Below the pieces are notes generated by a model. That model saw only the letters and a list, made by a program, of their open reading frames with translations, was not told the DNA's origin and ran no database searches. This document shows, piece after piece, positions 8,053-16,693 of a DNA stretch of 64,000 nt. A program made the position numbers and the translations under genes. Source of the DNA: Herbidospora daliensis (GTDB taxonomy: Bacteria; Actinomycetota; Actinomycetes; Streptosporangiales; Streptosporangiaceae); NCBI RefSeq assembly GCF_001570585.1, contig NZ_BBXF01000005.1, positions 62,001-126,000 of the forward strand, in the 5' to 3' direction. The stretch's first letter is position 1, and every line of letters begins with the position of its first letter.

Positions 8053-8639
8053 GGCTCCTGGCGGGTGATCGCCGGGTGGAGGGCGACGACCACGCGGTGG
8101 TCGCGGCCTCCTGGCGACTGCTCGTCGTGGTAGCGGGAGACGAGGGCGGCCACGGTGGCCGAGAGCTCCTCGGCGAAGGCGGCCCGGTCGCGGGCGTTCG
8201 CGAAGCGCACGGTGCCGTCGATCGCGAACGTGGCGACCTTCTGCTGGGCCCGTTCCGAGCGGGTGATCAGCGCGCCGACGTCCTTGACGAGCTGGGCCGC
8301 CACGGCGAGCAGCCAGGCCGCCGACAGGCGGTCGGGGCGTCGTGAGGGGTCGGGTTCGACGGCTCCCAGCGCGGCGGGGGAGATGACGTAGGACCCGGCG
8401 GTCGCGCGCATGACGCGTTCGGTCACGTTGCCCTTGCGGCGCTCCTCGACGAGCTCGACCAGGCCGTGCTTCTCGAGGGTCTTGAGGTGGTAGTTGACCT
8501 TCTGCCGGGGCAGGCCGATCTTGACGGCGAGCTGGGTGGCCGAGCCGGGCTCGGCGAGTTCGGCCAGGATGCGGGAGCGGACCGGGTCGAGGGAGACTTC
8601 GGCGGCCGCGGGGTCGTCGATGACCGCCACTTCGAACAT
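8049..8639 (-). CDS. ArsR-like winged-helix regulator
   Basis: 196-residue protein with an N-terminal winged helix (LDPVRSRILAELAEPGSA, LPRQKVNYHLKTLEKHGLVEL) of the HTH_20/ArsR kind and an uncharacterised C-terminal half. No metal-binding cysteines are present, so it is not a classical metal sensor. The family usually regulates an adjacent gene, but here the upstream neighbour is a PBP gene on the same strand (31 bases away) and the downstream one is convergent. Target unknown. Confidence 0.85.
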   Translation of the reverse strand: MFEVAVIDDPAAAEVSLDPVRSRILAELAEPGSATQLAVKIGLPRQKVNYHLKTLEKHGLVELVEERRKGNVTERVMRATAGSYVISPAALGAVEPDPSRRPDRLSAAWLLAVAAQLVKDVGALITRSERAQQKVATFAIDGTVRFANARDRAAFAEELSATVAALVSRYHDEQSPGGRDHRVVVALHPAITRQEP

Positions 8640-8670
8640 GGCCTTAGATTCTCACCGACAAGAAAATTTG

Positions 8671-10281
8671 TCAAAAGCCCCGCAGGAAGTCGGCCGCCAC
8701 CGGCGCGGCCACCTTGCCGCCGCCCCCGCCGCCTTCGACCACGACCGCGAACGCCACGTCGTCGCGGTAGCCGTGGAACCAGGCGTGGGAGGGCAGCTTG
8801 GGCCCGCTGCCGTATTCGGCCGTGCCGGTCTTGCCGTAGGCCCCCTTGGGCAGCCCGGCCGCCTTGGCGGTGCCCTTGGCGACCACGGCCTGCATCATGC
8901 CGCGCAGGTCGTCGGCCACGCCGTCGGGCAGCGGCTGCTCCTTGGCCTTCTGCTTCAGGCCGGGGACCAGCGTCGGGGGCCGCCAGGTGCCGTCGGCGAC
9001 GGCCGCCGCGACCGAGGCCATGATCAGCGGGCTGGCGATGATCTTCGCCTGGCCGAACGACTCGGCGGCGAGTTCCGCGTCGGAGGTCGCCTTCGGCATG
9101 CTGCCCTTGCCGGCCGGCACGCCGATGTTGAGCGGCTGGTTGAAGCCAAGGCTGCCGGCGATGTCGTAGAGGCCCTCGGCGCCCAGGTGCTCCTGCGCCA
9201 GCGGGGCGAAGGTGGTGTTGCACGAGTAGGCGAAGGAGTCGCTGAAGCTGATCGTGCCGTATTCGGCGTTGTCGCTGTTGCGGATCTTCAGCCCGCCGAC
9301 GTTCGCGTTCTCCGGGCAGGTCACCCGCTCGCCCGGACCGACGCCCTTGGCCAGCAGGGCGGCGGCGGTGACCGTCTTGAAGGTCGAGCCGGGGGCGTAC
9401 TGGCCGTTGAGGGCGCGGTTGAAGTCGCCGCGGTTGTTGGCGATGGCCAGCACCTCGCCGGTCGAGGGGCGCACGGCCACCAGCGAGGCGGGCTTCTCGA
9501 GGTCGCGGATCGCGTCGGCGGCGGCGTTCTGGACGCGCATGTCCAGGCTGGTCTTGACCGGCTCGCCCTCCTTGCCCTTGATCGACTCCAGCGGCTTGTC
9601 GCCCGCCATGACGTCGGTGGTGGGGGTGCCGGCCAGCCGCTTCTGGAAGGTCTCCTGCAGGCCGCCGCGCCCGATCGCCTGGTTCTTCCGGTACGCCGGG
9701 CCGAGTTTCGCGACGTCCTTGGCGGTCGCCTTGTCGAGGAACCCGGCCAGCTGCTGCACCGACCCGCCGACGTCGGTGCCGTCGATGCGGTTGCCGTCGG
9801 CGTCGGTCAGCGCGGCCCGCTGCGGCCAGGTGGTCTTCAGCGCCAGCTTGGCGGTGCCGTCGATGCCCGGGTGCAGGGCCTGCGGCTTCCAGTCGACCTT
9901 CCACTGCCGGTCGAACACGACCAGTCCGAAGGTGCCCGTGTACGTCCAGGGCCCCACGTCGGCGATGTCGAGGGTGGCCGTGTAGGACGCCTCGTAGCGG
10001 TCTTCGCCGGCCGGGGCCACCTGGCCCAGCTCGACCGACTTCACGGTCGCCTTGAGGTCTTTGGCGATCGAGCCGGTCACCGTGTCGAACGTCGCCGGGA
10101 CCGGGGTCACCAGCTGCGTCTTCATCGCCGTCAGGTCGTTGGCCGCCCAGGCGGCGGTGTAGAGCCGGGCGGTCTCCTGAGGGGTGCCGCGTGTGTGCAG
10201 CACCCACCAGGCGCCGGCCCCGCCGCCCGCGGCGGCGACCACGCCCGCCACCGAAATGATCGCTATCGTTCGTCCCCGCAC
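8671..10281 (-). CDS. Penicillin-binding protein with NTF2-like (MecA_N) domain
   Basis: 536 residues. Residues 5-29 form a single membrane anchor; residues about 33-140 look like the NTF2-like MecA_N domain, then a PBP dimer-type region and a transpeptidase domain with all three active-site boxes: STFK (Ser299, Lys302), SCN (353-355) and KTG (484-486). This is the monofunctional D,D-transpeptidase architecture of class B PBPs that includes the low-affinity MecA/PBP2a type and actinobacterial PbpA-like proteins; it cross-links peptidoglycan outside the membrane. Beta-lactam affinity cannot be judged. The C-terminus is Gly-rich (VEGGGGGGKV). Confidence 0.92.
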   Translation of the reverse strand: MRGRTIAIISVAGVVAAAGGGAGAWWVLHTRGTPQETARLYTAAWAANDLTAMKTQLVTPVPATFDTVTGSIAKDLKATVKSVELGQVAPAGEDRYEASYTATLDIADVGPWTYTGTFGLVVFDRQWKVDWKPQALHPGIDGTAKLALKTTWPQRAALTDADGNRIDGTDVGGSVQQLAGFLDKATAKDVAKLGPAYRKNQAIGRGGLQETFQKRLAGTPTTDVMAGDKPLESIKGKEGEPVKTSLDMRVQNAAADAIRDLEKPASLVAVRPSTGEVLAIANNRGDFNRALNGQYAPGSTFKTVTAAALLAKGVGPGERVTCPENANVGGLKIRNSDNAEYGTISFSDSFAYSCNTTFAPLAQEHLGAEGLYDIAGSLGFNQPLNIGVPAGKGSMPKATSDAELAAESFGQAKIIASPLIMASVAAAVADGTWRPPTLVPGLKQKAKEQPLPDGVADDLRGMMQAVVAKGTAKAAGLPKGAYGKTGTAEYGSGPKLPSHAWFHGYRDDVAFAVVVEGGGGGGKVAAPVAADFLRGF

Positions 10282-10303
10282 GGCGACGAGCTTAGCGAAT
10301 TGG

Positions 10304-10951
10304 TTACGAATTGGGCCGTTTTGCGTAGCTGGGCACGTACTCCTGGCCGGAGAGCTCGCGGATGGCGTCCATGATCTGGTCGGTCACCTCACGCCGGTCG
10401 CGGGCCTTGGCGGCGTCGCCCTCGAACGTCATCGGCTTGCCGATCGTGACGTCGATGCGGTGCACGCGCGGCACCGACGCGCCCGGCGGCAGCACCTTGT
10501 CGGTGCCCGCCAGCGCCACCGGCAGGACCGGCGCGCCGGTCGTCAGGGTCAGCCAGGCCACGCCGATCTTGCCCTTGTAGAGGCGGCCGTCGGGCGAGCG
10601 GGTGCCCTCGGGGTAGATGCCGAACAGGCCGCCCTCGTCGAGGATCCCGGCGGCGGCGTCGAGCATCGCCTGGGCGGCCCCGGCGCTCTCGCGGTCGATC
10701 GCGATGTTGCCGCTCATGATCATGCGGGTGATCGGGCTGCCGGTGAAGTACTCGTTCTTGGCGACGAACGTCACCGGCCGGGGCATCAGCGCGGGCAGGA
10801 AGAAGGAGTCGAGCGCCGACAGGTGGTTGGCGGCGATGATCGCCGGTCCGGTCGCGGGGACGTGCTCCATGCCCACGACACGCGGACGCCAGACGGCGTG
10901 CATCACCGGGACGCTGATGACTTTGGCGACGCGATAGAACAGCGACGACAA
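10304..10951 (-). CDS. 1-acyl-sn-glycerol-3-phosphate acyltransferase (PlsC family)
   Basis: 215-residue lysophospholipid acyltransferase. The catalytic HX4D box is NHLSALD (His43, Asp48) and the substrate-binding box is PEGTRSPDG (about 114-122). It acylates lysophosphatidate or a related glycerolipid at the membrane during phospholipid synthesis. Size and motif spacing are those of the short actinobacterial PlsC proteins. It lies directly upstream of the PBP gene on the same strand, 22 bases apart. Confidence 0.92.
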   Translation of the reverse strand: MSSLFYRVAKVISVPVMHAVWRPRVVGMEHVPATGPAIIAANHLSALDSFFLPALMPRPVTFVAKNEYFTGSPITRMIMSGNIAIDRESAGAAQAMLDAAAGILDEGGLFGIYPEGTRSPDGRLYKGKIGVAWLTLTTGAPVLPVALAGTDKVLPPGASVPRVHRIDVTIGKPMTFEGDAAKARDRREVTDQIMDAIRELSGQEYVPSYAKRPNS

Positions 10952-11011
10952 CGGGGGCTCCTCCCTCGGTTGACCGCTCCAAGCCTAGGTGTCGCCGGGA
11001 CCGAGAGACGA

Positions 11012-11039
11012 CGATGCCCCGCGCTGTGGCGGGGCATCG
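11012..11039 (-). terminator. Intrinsic terminator of the small gene 11052-11183
   Basis: Perfect 11-base stem, CGATGCCCCGC (11012-11022) and GCGGGGCATCG (11029-11039), with a 6-base loop. Read on the minus strand it starts 12 bases after the TAA stop of the 43-residue gene and is followed by a pyrimidine-rich TCGTCTCTC tract. Confidence 0.65.
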
Positions 11040-11051
11040 CTGGAGAACGTT

Positions 11052-11183
11052 TTAGGCCGGTGTGGTGGTCGCCTCCTCGGCGAGATGCACAACACGGTTC
11101 CAGCCGAACGGTATTCCGTGAAGGCGGTAAATGCGGCCCGGGGGACACATCCACACCGGCACTACGTAGTTAACCACACGCAC
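11052..11183 (-). CDS. Small protein of 43 residues, unrecognised
   Basis: Reading frame VRVVNYVVPVWMCPP then GRIYRLHGIPFGWNRVV, ending ATTTPA and TAA. The composition (Trp, Tyr, Asn, Cys, ordered mixed residues) is unlike out-of-frame antisense in this genome. GGGAG lies 3 bases before GTG 11183 and 9 before an in-frame GTG at 11177. A perfect stem-loop terminator follows the stop by 12 bases. Divergent from the winged-helix gene at 11218. The longer open frame upstream is antisense to that gene and is rejected. Function unknown; possibly soluble, no signal peptide. Confidence 0.6.
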   Translation of the reverse strand: MRVVNYVVPVWMCPPGRIYRLHGIPFGWNRVVHLAEEATTTPA

Positions 11184-11217
11184 GGACTCCCTGTTCCCGG
11201 GCCCGTAGGCTGGCGGC

Positions 11218-12333
11218 ATGCCGATCACGCTCCGTGCCCTCAACCGTGCCCTGCTCGCCCGCCAGGGTCTGCTGGAGCGGATGCGGCTCCCGCTGCCGGG
11301 CGTGGCCGAGCGGATCGGCGCGTTGCAGATGCAATATTGGCCCGCGCTGGGCCCGGCGTTGTGGAGCCGGACCCACGAGGTCGCGCCCGAGTCCCCCTGG
11401 CACGCCCACTCCGCCGGCGACCTGGTCACCGGCACCCTGCTGCGCGGCACCATCCACACCGTCACCCCGGCCGACTACCCCTTCTACGCGGCGGTGGCGG
11501 CGGCCTCGAAGGTGGGCTCGTTCCGGGCCGGCCCCGAGCCCGAGATCGGCGAACTGCTCGCCCTGATGCGCGAGATGGGCGCGACCCCGCGCCCGGGGGC
11601 CGACCTGGTCGCCGCGATCGACGCGTGGGTGGTCGCGCACCCGGGCGTGTTGTCCGAGCGCGAGATCGAGCTCCAGCGCCTCTACCGGTGGACGTCGGTG
11701 ATGATGCGGGTCGGGTTCGTTCGCGTCCCGGCCGAGGGGGCGTGGTCGAAGCGCACCCCGATGTTGTTCGCGCTCGGCCCGGTCACCGGGTTCCCGCCGC
11801 TCGGCGAGGCGCTGGAGTTCGTGATCCGCCGCCACCTGGGGGCCTTCGGCCCGGCCGCCGCCGAGGACGTCGCCTCGTGGATCGCCTGGAACATCACGCC
11901 GGTCCGCGCGGCGCTGCAGGCGATGGCCGACCTGGTGACGTTCACCGACGACGACGGCCGCACCCTCTACGACCTGCCCGGCGCGCCCCGGCCGGGCGAG
12001 GAGGCCGAGGCGCCGGTCAGGCTGCTGCCCTGGTTCGACAGCACCCTGCTCGCCTACGCCCCCGGCCGCCGCGCCCGCATCCTGCCCGACCCGCACAAGG
12101 ACCACGTCTACGTGAAGGCCAACGGCCAGCTCAAGCCGTCGTTCCTGGTCGACGGGAAGGTCGCCGGGTTGTGGGCGATGACGACCGCCAAGGTCGGGGC
12201 GGTGACGCTGGTGCTGACCCCGCTGGAGCAGGTGCCGATCCTGGCCAAGGCCGAGCTGGTCGCCGAGGCCAAGCGGCTGCTGGAGTTCACCCACCCGGCC
12301 GCCGCCTCCCACGAGGTGGTGTTCAAGGGCTAG
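11218..12333 (+). CDS. Winged-helix DNA-binding protein (AlkZ/HTH_42 family)
   Basis: 371 residues. Family features include the LNRALLARQGLLER start, GALQMQYWPALGPALWSR (related to the QxDP/YxA region of AlkZ-type proteins) and multiple tandem winged helices. Characterised relatives are DNA glycosylases that unhook interstrand crosslinks or alkylated purines, often linked to self-resistance; this paralog's activity is unproven. ATG 11218 follows TAGGCT (11206-11211) by 6 bases, so a leaderless mRNA is likely. It overlaps the convergent permease gene by 4 bases. Confidence 0.85.
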   Translation: MPITLRALNRALLARQGLLERMRLPLPGVAERIGALQMQYWPALGPALWSRTHEVAPESPWHAHSAGDLVTGTLLRGTIHTVTPADYPFYAAVAAASKVGSFRAGPEPEIGELLALMREMGATPRPGADLVAAIDAWVVAHPGVLSEREIELQRLYRWTSVMMRVGFVRVPAEGAWSKRTPMLFALGPVTGFPPLGEALEFVIRRHLGAFGPAAAEDVASWIAWNITPVRAALQAMADLVTFTDDDGRTLYDLPGAPRPGEEAEAPVRLLPWFDSTLLAYAPGRRARILPDPHKDHVYVKANGQLKPSFLVDGKVAGLWAMTTAKVGAVTLVLTPLEQVPILAKAELVAEAKRLLEFTHPAAASHEVVFKG

Positions 12334-13079
12334 AGCCCGCGCGCCATCCGCCGCCGGGCCAGGTGCAGCCCGAGGAGCGCGGTGACCACGGCCGCCGCGA
12401 CGCCGCCGACGACCGGCGCGTCGAGGAACCGGCCGGCGAACAGGGCGCGCTCGGCCTCCACGACGTAGGTGACCGGGTTGAGGGCGGCGGCGGTCTGGAG
12501 CCAGCCCGGCCCGTTCTCGACCGGCAGCAGCACCCCCGAGAGCAGCAGCAGCGGGAACATCACGACCTGGGTGATGCCGTAGAACAGCTCCCCGCCGGGG
12601 GCCGAGACGATGGCCAGCACGAACGACAACCCGCCGAGCCCGACGCCGAACACGACCAGCAGCGTCAGCCCGGTCAGCATGCCCGGCACGTGCAGGTCGA
12701 GGCCGAGCGGCACGGCCAGCCCGATGATGAGCACCGACTGGGCGAGCAGGACGACGAACTCCTTGAGCGTCCGGCCGACCAGCAGGGCGGTCCGGCTGAC
12801 CGGGGTGACCAGCAGGCGTTCCATCGAGCCGCCGATGAGGTCGAGCAGCAGGAAGTACCCGGCCATCAGCGGGCCCGACAGGCACATCATGATCAGGATG
12901 CCCGGGACGAACCACTGCCAGGCGGGGCCGGGGGTCGCGGTGCCCTGCTCCAGCAGTGGCCCGAACAGGTAGAGGAACAGCAGGGGCTGGGCCATGGTGA
13001 AGACGAGCGAGAGGGGATCGCGCCACACGGGCGCGAACTCGCGGCTGAAGATCGTGGCGGTGTCGCGGAGGAAGGGCAT
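12330..13079 (-). CDS. ABC-2 type multidrug transporter permease (DrrB-like)
   Basis: 249-residue membrane protein with about six spans, ABC2_membrane type (MPFLRDTATIFSREFAPVWRD at the start; later GGSMERLLVTPVSRTALLVGR, the conserved DrrB-like cytoplasmic loop). It partners with the ATPase gene located 3 bases upstream. Such pairs export hydrophobic drugs such as anthracyclines or lipids; substrate here unknown. Confidence 0.9.
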   Translation of the reverse strand: MPFLRDTATIFSREFAPVWRDPLSLVFTMAQPLLFLYLFGPLLEQGTATPGPAWQWFVPGILIMMCLSGPLMAGYFLLLDLIGGSMERLLVTPVSRTALLVGRTLKEFVVLLAQSVLIIGLAVPLGLDLHVPGMLTGLTLLVVFGVGLGGLSFVLAIVSAPGGELFYGITQVVMFPLLLLSGVLLPVENGPGWLQTAAALNPVTYVVEAERALFAGRFLDAPVVGGVAAAVVTALLGLHLARRRMARGL

Positions 13080-13082
13080 GGC

Positions 13083-14039
13083 TCAGGCGTCCTCGTCCCG
13101 GATCGTGCGGCCCGTCAGGGCCAGGAAGACGTCGTCGAGGGTGGGGCGGGAGCTCTCGGCCGCCTCGGCCTTCAGGCCGGCCGTGTCGAGGGCCCGCAGT
13201 AACTCGGGGAGCGCGCGGTCGGCCGCCGCGACGCGCAGGGTCAGCCGCGGCCCGTCGGCGGCGATCTCGGCCGCGCCGGGCAGGCCCGCCGCCAGTTCGG
13301 CCGCGCGGGGCACGTCGGCCGGGTCGTGCAGGGTGACGGTCAGGCGGTCGCCGGCCAGGTCGGCCTTGAGCCCGCGGGCGGTGCCGTCGGCGATGATGCG
13401 GCCCTGGTCGATGACCACGACGCGTTCGGCCATCGTGTCGGCCTCCTCCAGGTAGTGGGTGGTCAGGAACAACGTGGTCCCGTGGTCGGCGCGCAGCCGC
13501 AGGATGTGCGACCAGATGTCGGCGCGGCTGGCCGGGTCGAGGCCGGTCGAGGGTTCGTCCAGGAACAGCAGGGGCGGGCGGTTCATCAGGCCGAGCGCGA
13601 TGTCGAGGCGGCGGCGCTGGCCGCCCGACAACGTCGACGGCTTGCGGGCGAACAGGCCGTCGAGGCCGACCACCGTCAGCAGTTCCTCGGCCCGCGACCG
13701 CGCCTCGCGGCGGGTCTGGCCGTAGCAGCGGCCCTGGGTGACCAGCTCGTCGCCGATCCGGAACGCCTCCCCGGCGCCGCCCTTCTGGCCGATGTAGCCG
13801 ATCCGGGCGCGCACGGCCGCCGCCTCGGTGGTGACGTCGTGCCCGGCCACCCGGGCCGTCCCGGACGTCGGCGGGAGCAGGCCGGTCAGCATCCGCAGGC
13901 AGGTCGACTTCCCGGCGCCGTTGGGCCCGAGGAAGGCCACCAGCTGACCCGGCTCCACGTCCAGGTCGACGCCGCGCACGGCGTCGACCGAGGTCTTCTT
14001 GAGGGTGTACGTCTTGGTCAGTCCACGGGCGTGAATCAT
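13083..14039 (-). CDS. ABC transporter ATPase (DrrA-like)
   Basis: 318-residue nucleotide-binding protein. Walker A GPNGAGKST, signature LSGGQRRRLD, Walker B LLFLDEP, H-loop TTHYLEEAD, followed by a C-terminal DUF4162-type domain (about residues 225-315) as in DrrA-family ATPases. ATG 14039 has AAGGAG 5 bases upstream. It is the first gene of a two-gene exporter operon with the permease at 12330-13079. Confidence 0.92.
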   Translation of the reverse strand: MIHARGLTKTYTLKKTSVDAVRGVDLDVEPGQLVAFLGPNGAGKSTCLRMLTGLLPPTSGTARVAGHDVTTEAAAVRARIGYIGQKGGAGEAFRIGDELVTQGRCYGQTRREARSRAEELLTVVGLDGLFARKPSTLSGGQRRRLDIALGLMNRPPLLFLDEPSTGLDPASRADIWSHILRLRADHGTTLFLTTHYLEEADTMAERVVVIDQGRIIADGTARGLKADLAGDRLTVTLHDPADVPRAAELAAGLPGAAEIAADGPRLTLRVAAADRALPELLRALDTAGLKAEAAESSRPTLDDVFLALTGRTIRDEDA

Positions 14040-14275
14040 TGACGCTCCTTGATTTCTTGCACGCCGAAGAAACCCCTGGTCGGGGGCGTTTCGGGATCGC
14101 TCCATCCTGACCGGCCCACCGGCTCGCAGGCAAACGTGAAATGTACGTTCACATTCGGTCTGACCTGCGGAAACGCCGGAGGGTGGCCGGGGCGTACCGA
14201 GGGTGAAACCGCCCGTGAGCTGGGCGGCAACCGGTTTTTGAAGATTTTTTGATCGGGGGCGATACGGTCGGGTCC

Positions 14276-14623
14276 ATGAAGTACGCGCTGATGATCTACG
14301 GCAATCAGGCGGGCTACGCGGCGTTCGCGCCGGAGGAGTTCCAGGCCCTGGTCGACCGCCACGACGCCTGGATCGCCAAGCTCCGCGAGACCGGCGAGCT
14401 GGTGGCCGCGCAGGGGCTCGAAGGCGAAGACCAGGCCCGGTCGGTCCGGGTGCGCGACGGCATCCCGGTGGTGACCGACGGGCCGTTCGTGGAGGCCAAG
14501 GAGTTCCTGGCCAGCCTCTACATCGTCGAGTGCTCGGCCGAGCGCGCGGTCGAACTGGCGGCCCTGCTGCCGGAGGCCGAATTCTCCGCCGTCGAGGTGA
14601 GACCGGTGTACGAGGGCGCATGA
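14276..14623 (+). CDS. YCII/DGPF-domain protein
   Basis: 115-residue dimeric-ferredoxin-like protein (MKYALMIYGNQ; VTDGPFVEAKEFLASLYIVE contains the DGPF segment). Members are consistently encoded beside ECF42 sigma factors and are thought to modulate them. Its stop overlaps the sigma start (ATGA at 14620-14623), so the two are coupled. ATG 14276 follows the -10-like TACGGT by 7 bases; probably leaderless. Confidence 0.9.
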   Translation: MKYALMIYGNQAGYAAFAPEEFQALVDRHDAWIAKLRETGELVAAQGLEGEDQARSVRVRDGIPVVTDGPFVEAKEFLASLYIVECSAERAVELAALLPEAEFSAVEVRPVYEGA

Positions 14624-15852
14624 CCGGCGTCGACGCGGTGACCGACCGCCTGCTGCGGGAGCTGGCGCCGCAGGTGCTCGCGGTGCTGGTCCGCCGCTGG
14701 GGCCGGTTCGACGCGTGCGAGGACGCCGTCCAGGAGGCCCTGCTGGCGGCGGCGCTCCAGTGGCCCGTCGAGGGCGTGCCGGCCAGCCCCAAGGCGTGGC
14801 TGGTGACCGTCGCCGGCCGCCGACTGGCCGACGAGGCGCGCAGCGACCAGGCGCGCGAACGCCGCGAGGAGCGTGTCGCGGCGATGCCCGGCCAGGGCGA
14901 CGACGTCGAGCTCCACGACGACACCCTCACCCTGCTGTTCCTGTGCTGCCATCCGTCGATCTCGCCGTCGTCGCAGGTCGCGCTGACGCTGCGGGCCGTC
15001 GGCGGGCTGACGACCGGCCAGATCGCGCGCGCGTTCCTGGTGCCCGAGGCGACCATGGGCCAGCGCATCAGCCGCGCCAAGCAGGCGATCAGGGCCGCCG
15101 GGGCCCGGTTCGAGCCCCCGCCGGTCGCCGAGTGGGAGGGGCGGCTGGCCGTCGTCCTGCACGTGCTCTACCTGATCTTCAACGAGGGCTACGCCGCTAG
15201 CGCCGGAGAGGGGCTGCTCGACGTCGAGCTGACCGCCGAGGCGATCAGGCTGACCCGGCGGCTGCACGCGCTGCTGCCCGGCGACGGCGAGGTGTCGGGG
15301 CTGCTGGCCCTGATGCTGCTCACCGACGCCCGCCGTCCCGGCCGCACCGGCCCCGGCGGGACCCTGATCCCGCTCGCCGACCAGGACCGTTCCCGCTGGA
15401 ACCGGGCCCTGATCGCCGAAGGCACCGACCTGATCACCGAGACCCTGCGCTCGGCCTCGCTCGGCCCCTACCAGGTGCAGGCCGCCATCGCGGCCGTCCA
15501 CGACGAGGCCCCCAGCGCCGAACAGACCGACTGGCGGCAGATCCTGGTCCTGTACGCCACCCTCAAGCGCTTCTGGCCCGGCCCCATGGTGTCCCTCAAC
15601 CACGCCGTCGCGGTCGCCATGGTCGACGGCCCCGAGGCCGGCCTCGACCTGCTCGCCGAGGTCGAGGAGGACGCCCGGCTGAAGGGCCACCACCGGGTGG
15701 AGGCGGTCCGGGCCCACCTGCTCGACCTGGCCGGCGACCTCGACGGCGCCCGCGCCGCCTACGCCAAGGCGGCCCGCCAGACCGCGAACCAGCCCGAACG
15801 CCGCTACCTGGAGCACAAGGCACGCCAGGCCGACCGCAGAATGGACAGGTGA
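14620..15852 (+). CDS. ECF42-type sigma factor with DUF6596 C-terminal domain
   Basis: 410 residues. N-terminal sigma region 2 (VLVRRWGRFDACEDAVQEALLAA) and region 4 (LTLRAVGGLTTGQIARAFLVPEATMGQRISRAK) occupy about 1-185; the remaining 225 residues form the TPR-like DUF6596 extension typical of ECF42 (VLHVLYLIFNEGY is diagnostic). This group lacks a classical anti-sigma factor; the C-terminal extension and the DGPF partner are believed to control activity. Coupled to the YCII gene upstream and to the Sir2 gene downstream. Confidence 0.92.
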   Translation: MTGVDAVTDRLLRELAPQVLAVLVRRWGRFDACEDAVQEALLAAALQWPVEGVPASPKAWLVTVAGRRLADEARSDQARERREERVAAMPGQGDDVELHDDTLTLLFLCCHPSISPSSQVALTLRAVGGLTTGQIARAFLVPEATMGQRISRAKQAIRAAGARFEPPPVAEWEGRLAVVLHVLYLIFNEGYAASAGEGLLDVELTAEAIRLTRRLHALLPGDGEVSGLLALMLLTDARRPGRTGPGGTLIPLADQDRSRWNRALIAEGTDLITETLRSASLGPYQVQAAIAAVHDEAPSAEQTDWRQILVLYATLKRFWPGPMVSLNHAVAVAMVDGPEAGLDLLAEVEEDARLKGHHRVEAVRAHLLDLAGDLDGARAAYAKAARQTANQPERRYLEHKARQADRRMDR

Positions 15853-16688
15853 TGCGAGAACTCGCCGGCCTGGTCGGCGACGGGGGAGTGGTGGTCCTCA
15901 GCGGCGCCGGGCTGTCGACCGAGTCGGGCATCCCCGACTACCGGGGCGAGACAGGCCGGGCCCGCCGCGCCGACCCGATGACCTACCAGACCTTCACCAC
16001 CAGCGCCGCCGCCCGCCGCCGCTACTGGGCCCGCAGCCACGTCGGCTGGCGGCACATGGGCCGCGTCGAGCCCAACGCCGGCCACCATGCCGTGGCCCGC
16101 CTCGAACGGCTCGGCCTGGTCGACGGCGTGGTCACCCAGAACGTCGACGGCCTCCACCAGGCGGCCGGCACCCGGCGGGTGGTCGAGCTCCACGGCGGCC
16201 TCGACCGGGTCGCCTGCCTGAAGTGCCGGGCGCGTATCCCGCGTACCGAGCTCGACGACCGCCTGAAGGCGGCCAACCCCGGCTTCGACGCGGCCGTCGG
16301 CCCGATCAACCCCGACGGCGACGCGGTCGTGCCCGACGAGCTCGTGGCCGGGTTCACCGTGGTCGACTGCACGGGCTGCGGCGGCCTGCTCAAGCCCGAC
16401 GTGGTCTTCTTCGGCGAGAACGTGCCGCAGCCGCGCGTCGACGAGTGCTTCGGCATGGTCGCGGCGGCGCGGCTGCTGCTGGTGCTGGGCTCGTCGCTGG
16501 CCGTGCGGTCGGGCCGCCGCTTCGTCGACCGGGCCGAGGCCCTCGGCATCCCGATCGCGATCGTGAACCAGGGCCCGACCGGAGGCGACGGCCAGGCGCT
16601 GCTGAAACTCGACGCGCCGCTGGGTCAGACGCTCACGGCGCTGGCGGGCGGACCGGCGTTCAACACTTCGCGGGGCACGGCCGTCTAG
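15849..16688 (+). CDS. Sir2-family NAD-dependent protein deacetylase
   Basis: 279-residue sirtuin. Visible motifs: GAGLSTESGIPDYRG (NAD binding, about 19-33), TQNVDGLH, catalytic ELHGG, Zn ligands CLKC and CTGC, and GSSLAV. It removes acyl groups from lysine using NAD. The GTG at 15849 overlaps the sigma factor stop by 4 bases; ATG 15852 is the alternative. Co-transcription with an ECF42 sigma factor suggests acylation control linked to that regulon (inference). Confidence 0.93.
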   Translation: MMRELAGLVGDGGVVVLSGAGLSTESGIPDYRGETGRARRADPMTYQTFTTSAAARRRYWARSHVGWRHMGRVEPNAGHHAVARLERLGLVDGVVTQNVDGLHQAAGTRRVVELHGGLDRVACLKCRARIPRTELDDRLKAANPGFDAAVGPINPDGDAVVPDELVAGFTVVDCTGCGGLLKPDVVFFGENVPQPRVDECFGMVAAARLLLVLGSSLAVRSGRRFVDRAEALGIPIAIVNQGPTGGDGQALLKLDAPLGQTLTALAGGPAFNTSRGTAV

Positions 16689-16693
16689 GTGAG

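Noticed and set aside
11184-11465. Extended 137-codon frame for the small minus-strand gene
   Set aside because: The extension is antisense to the winged-helix gene and lacks protein-like composition; the ribosome site and terminator support the short form.
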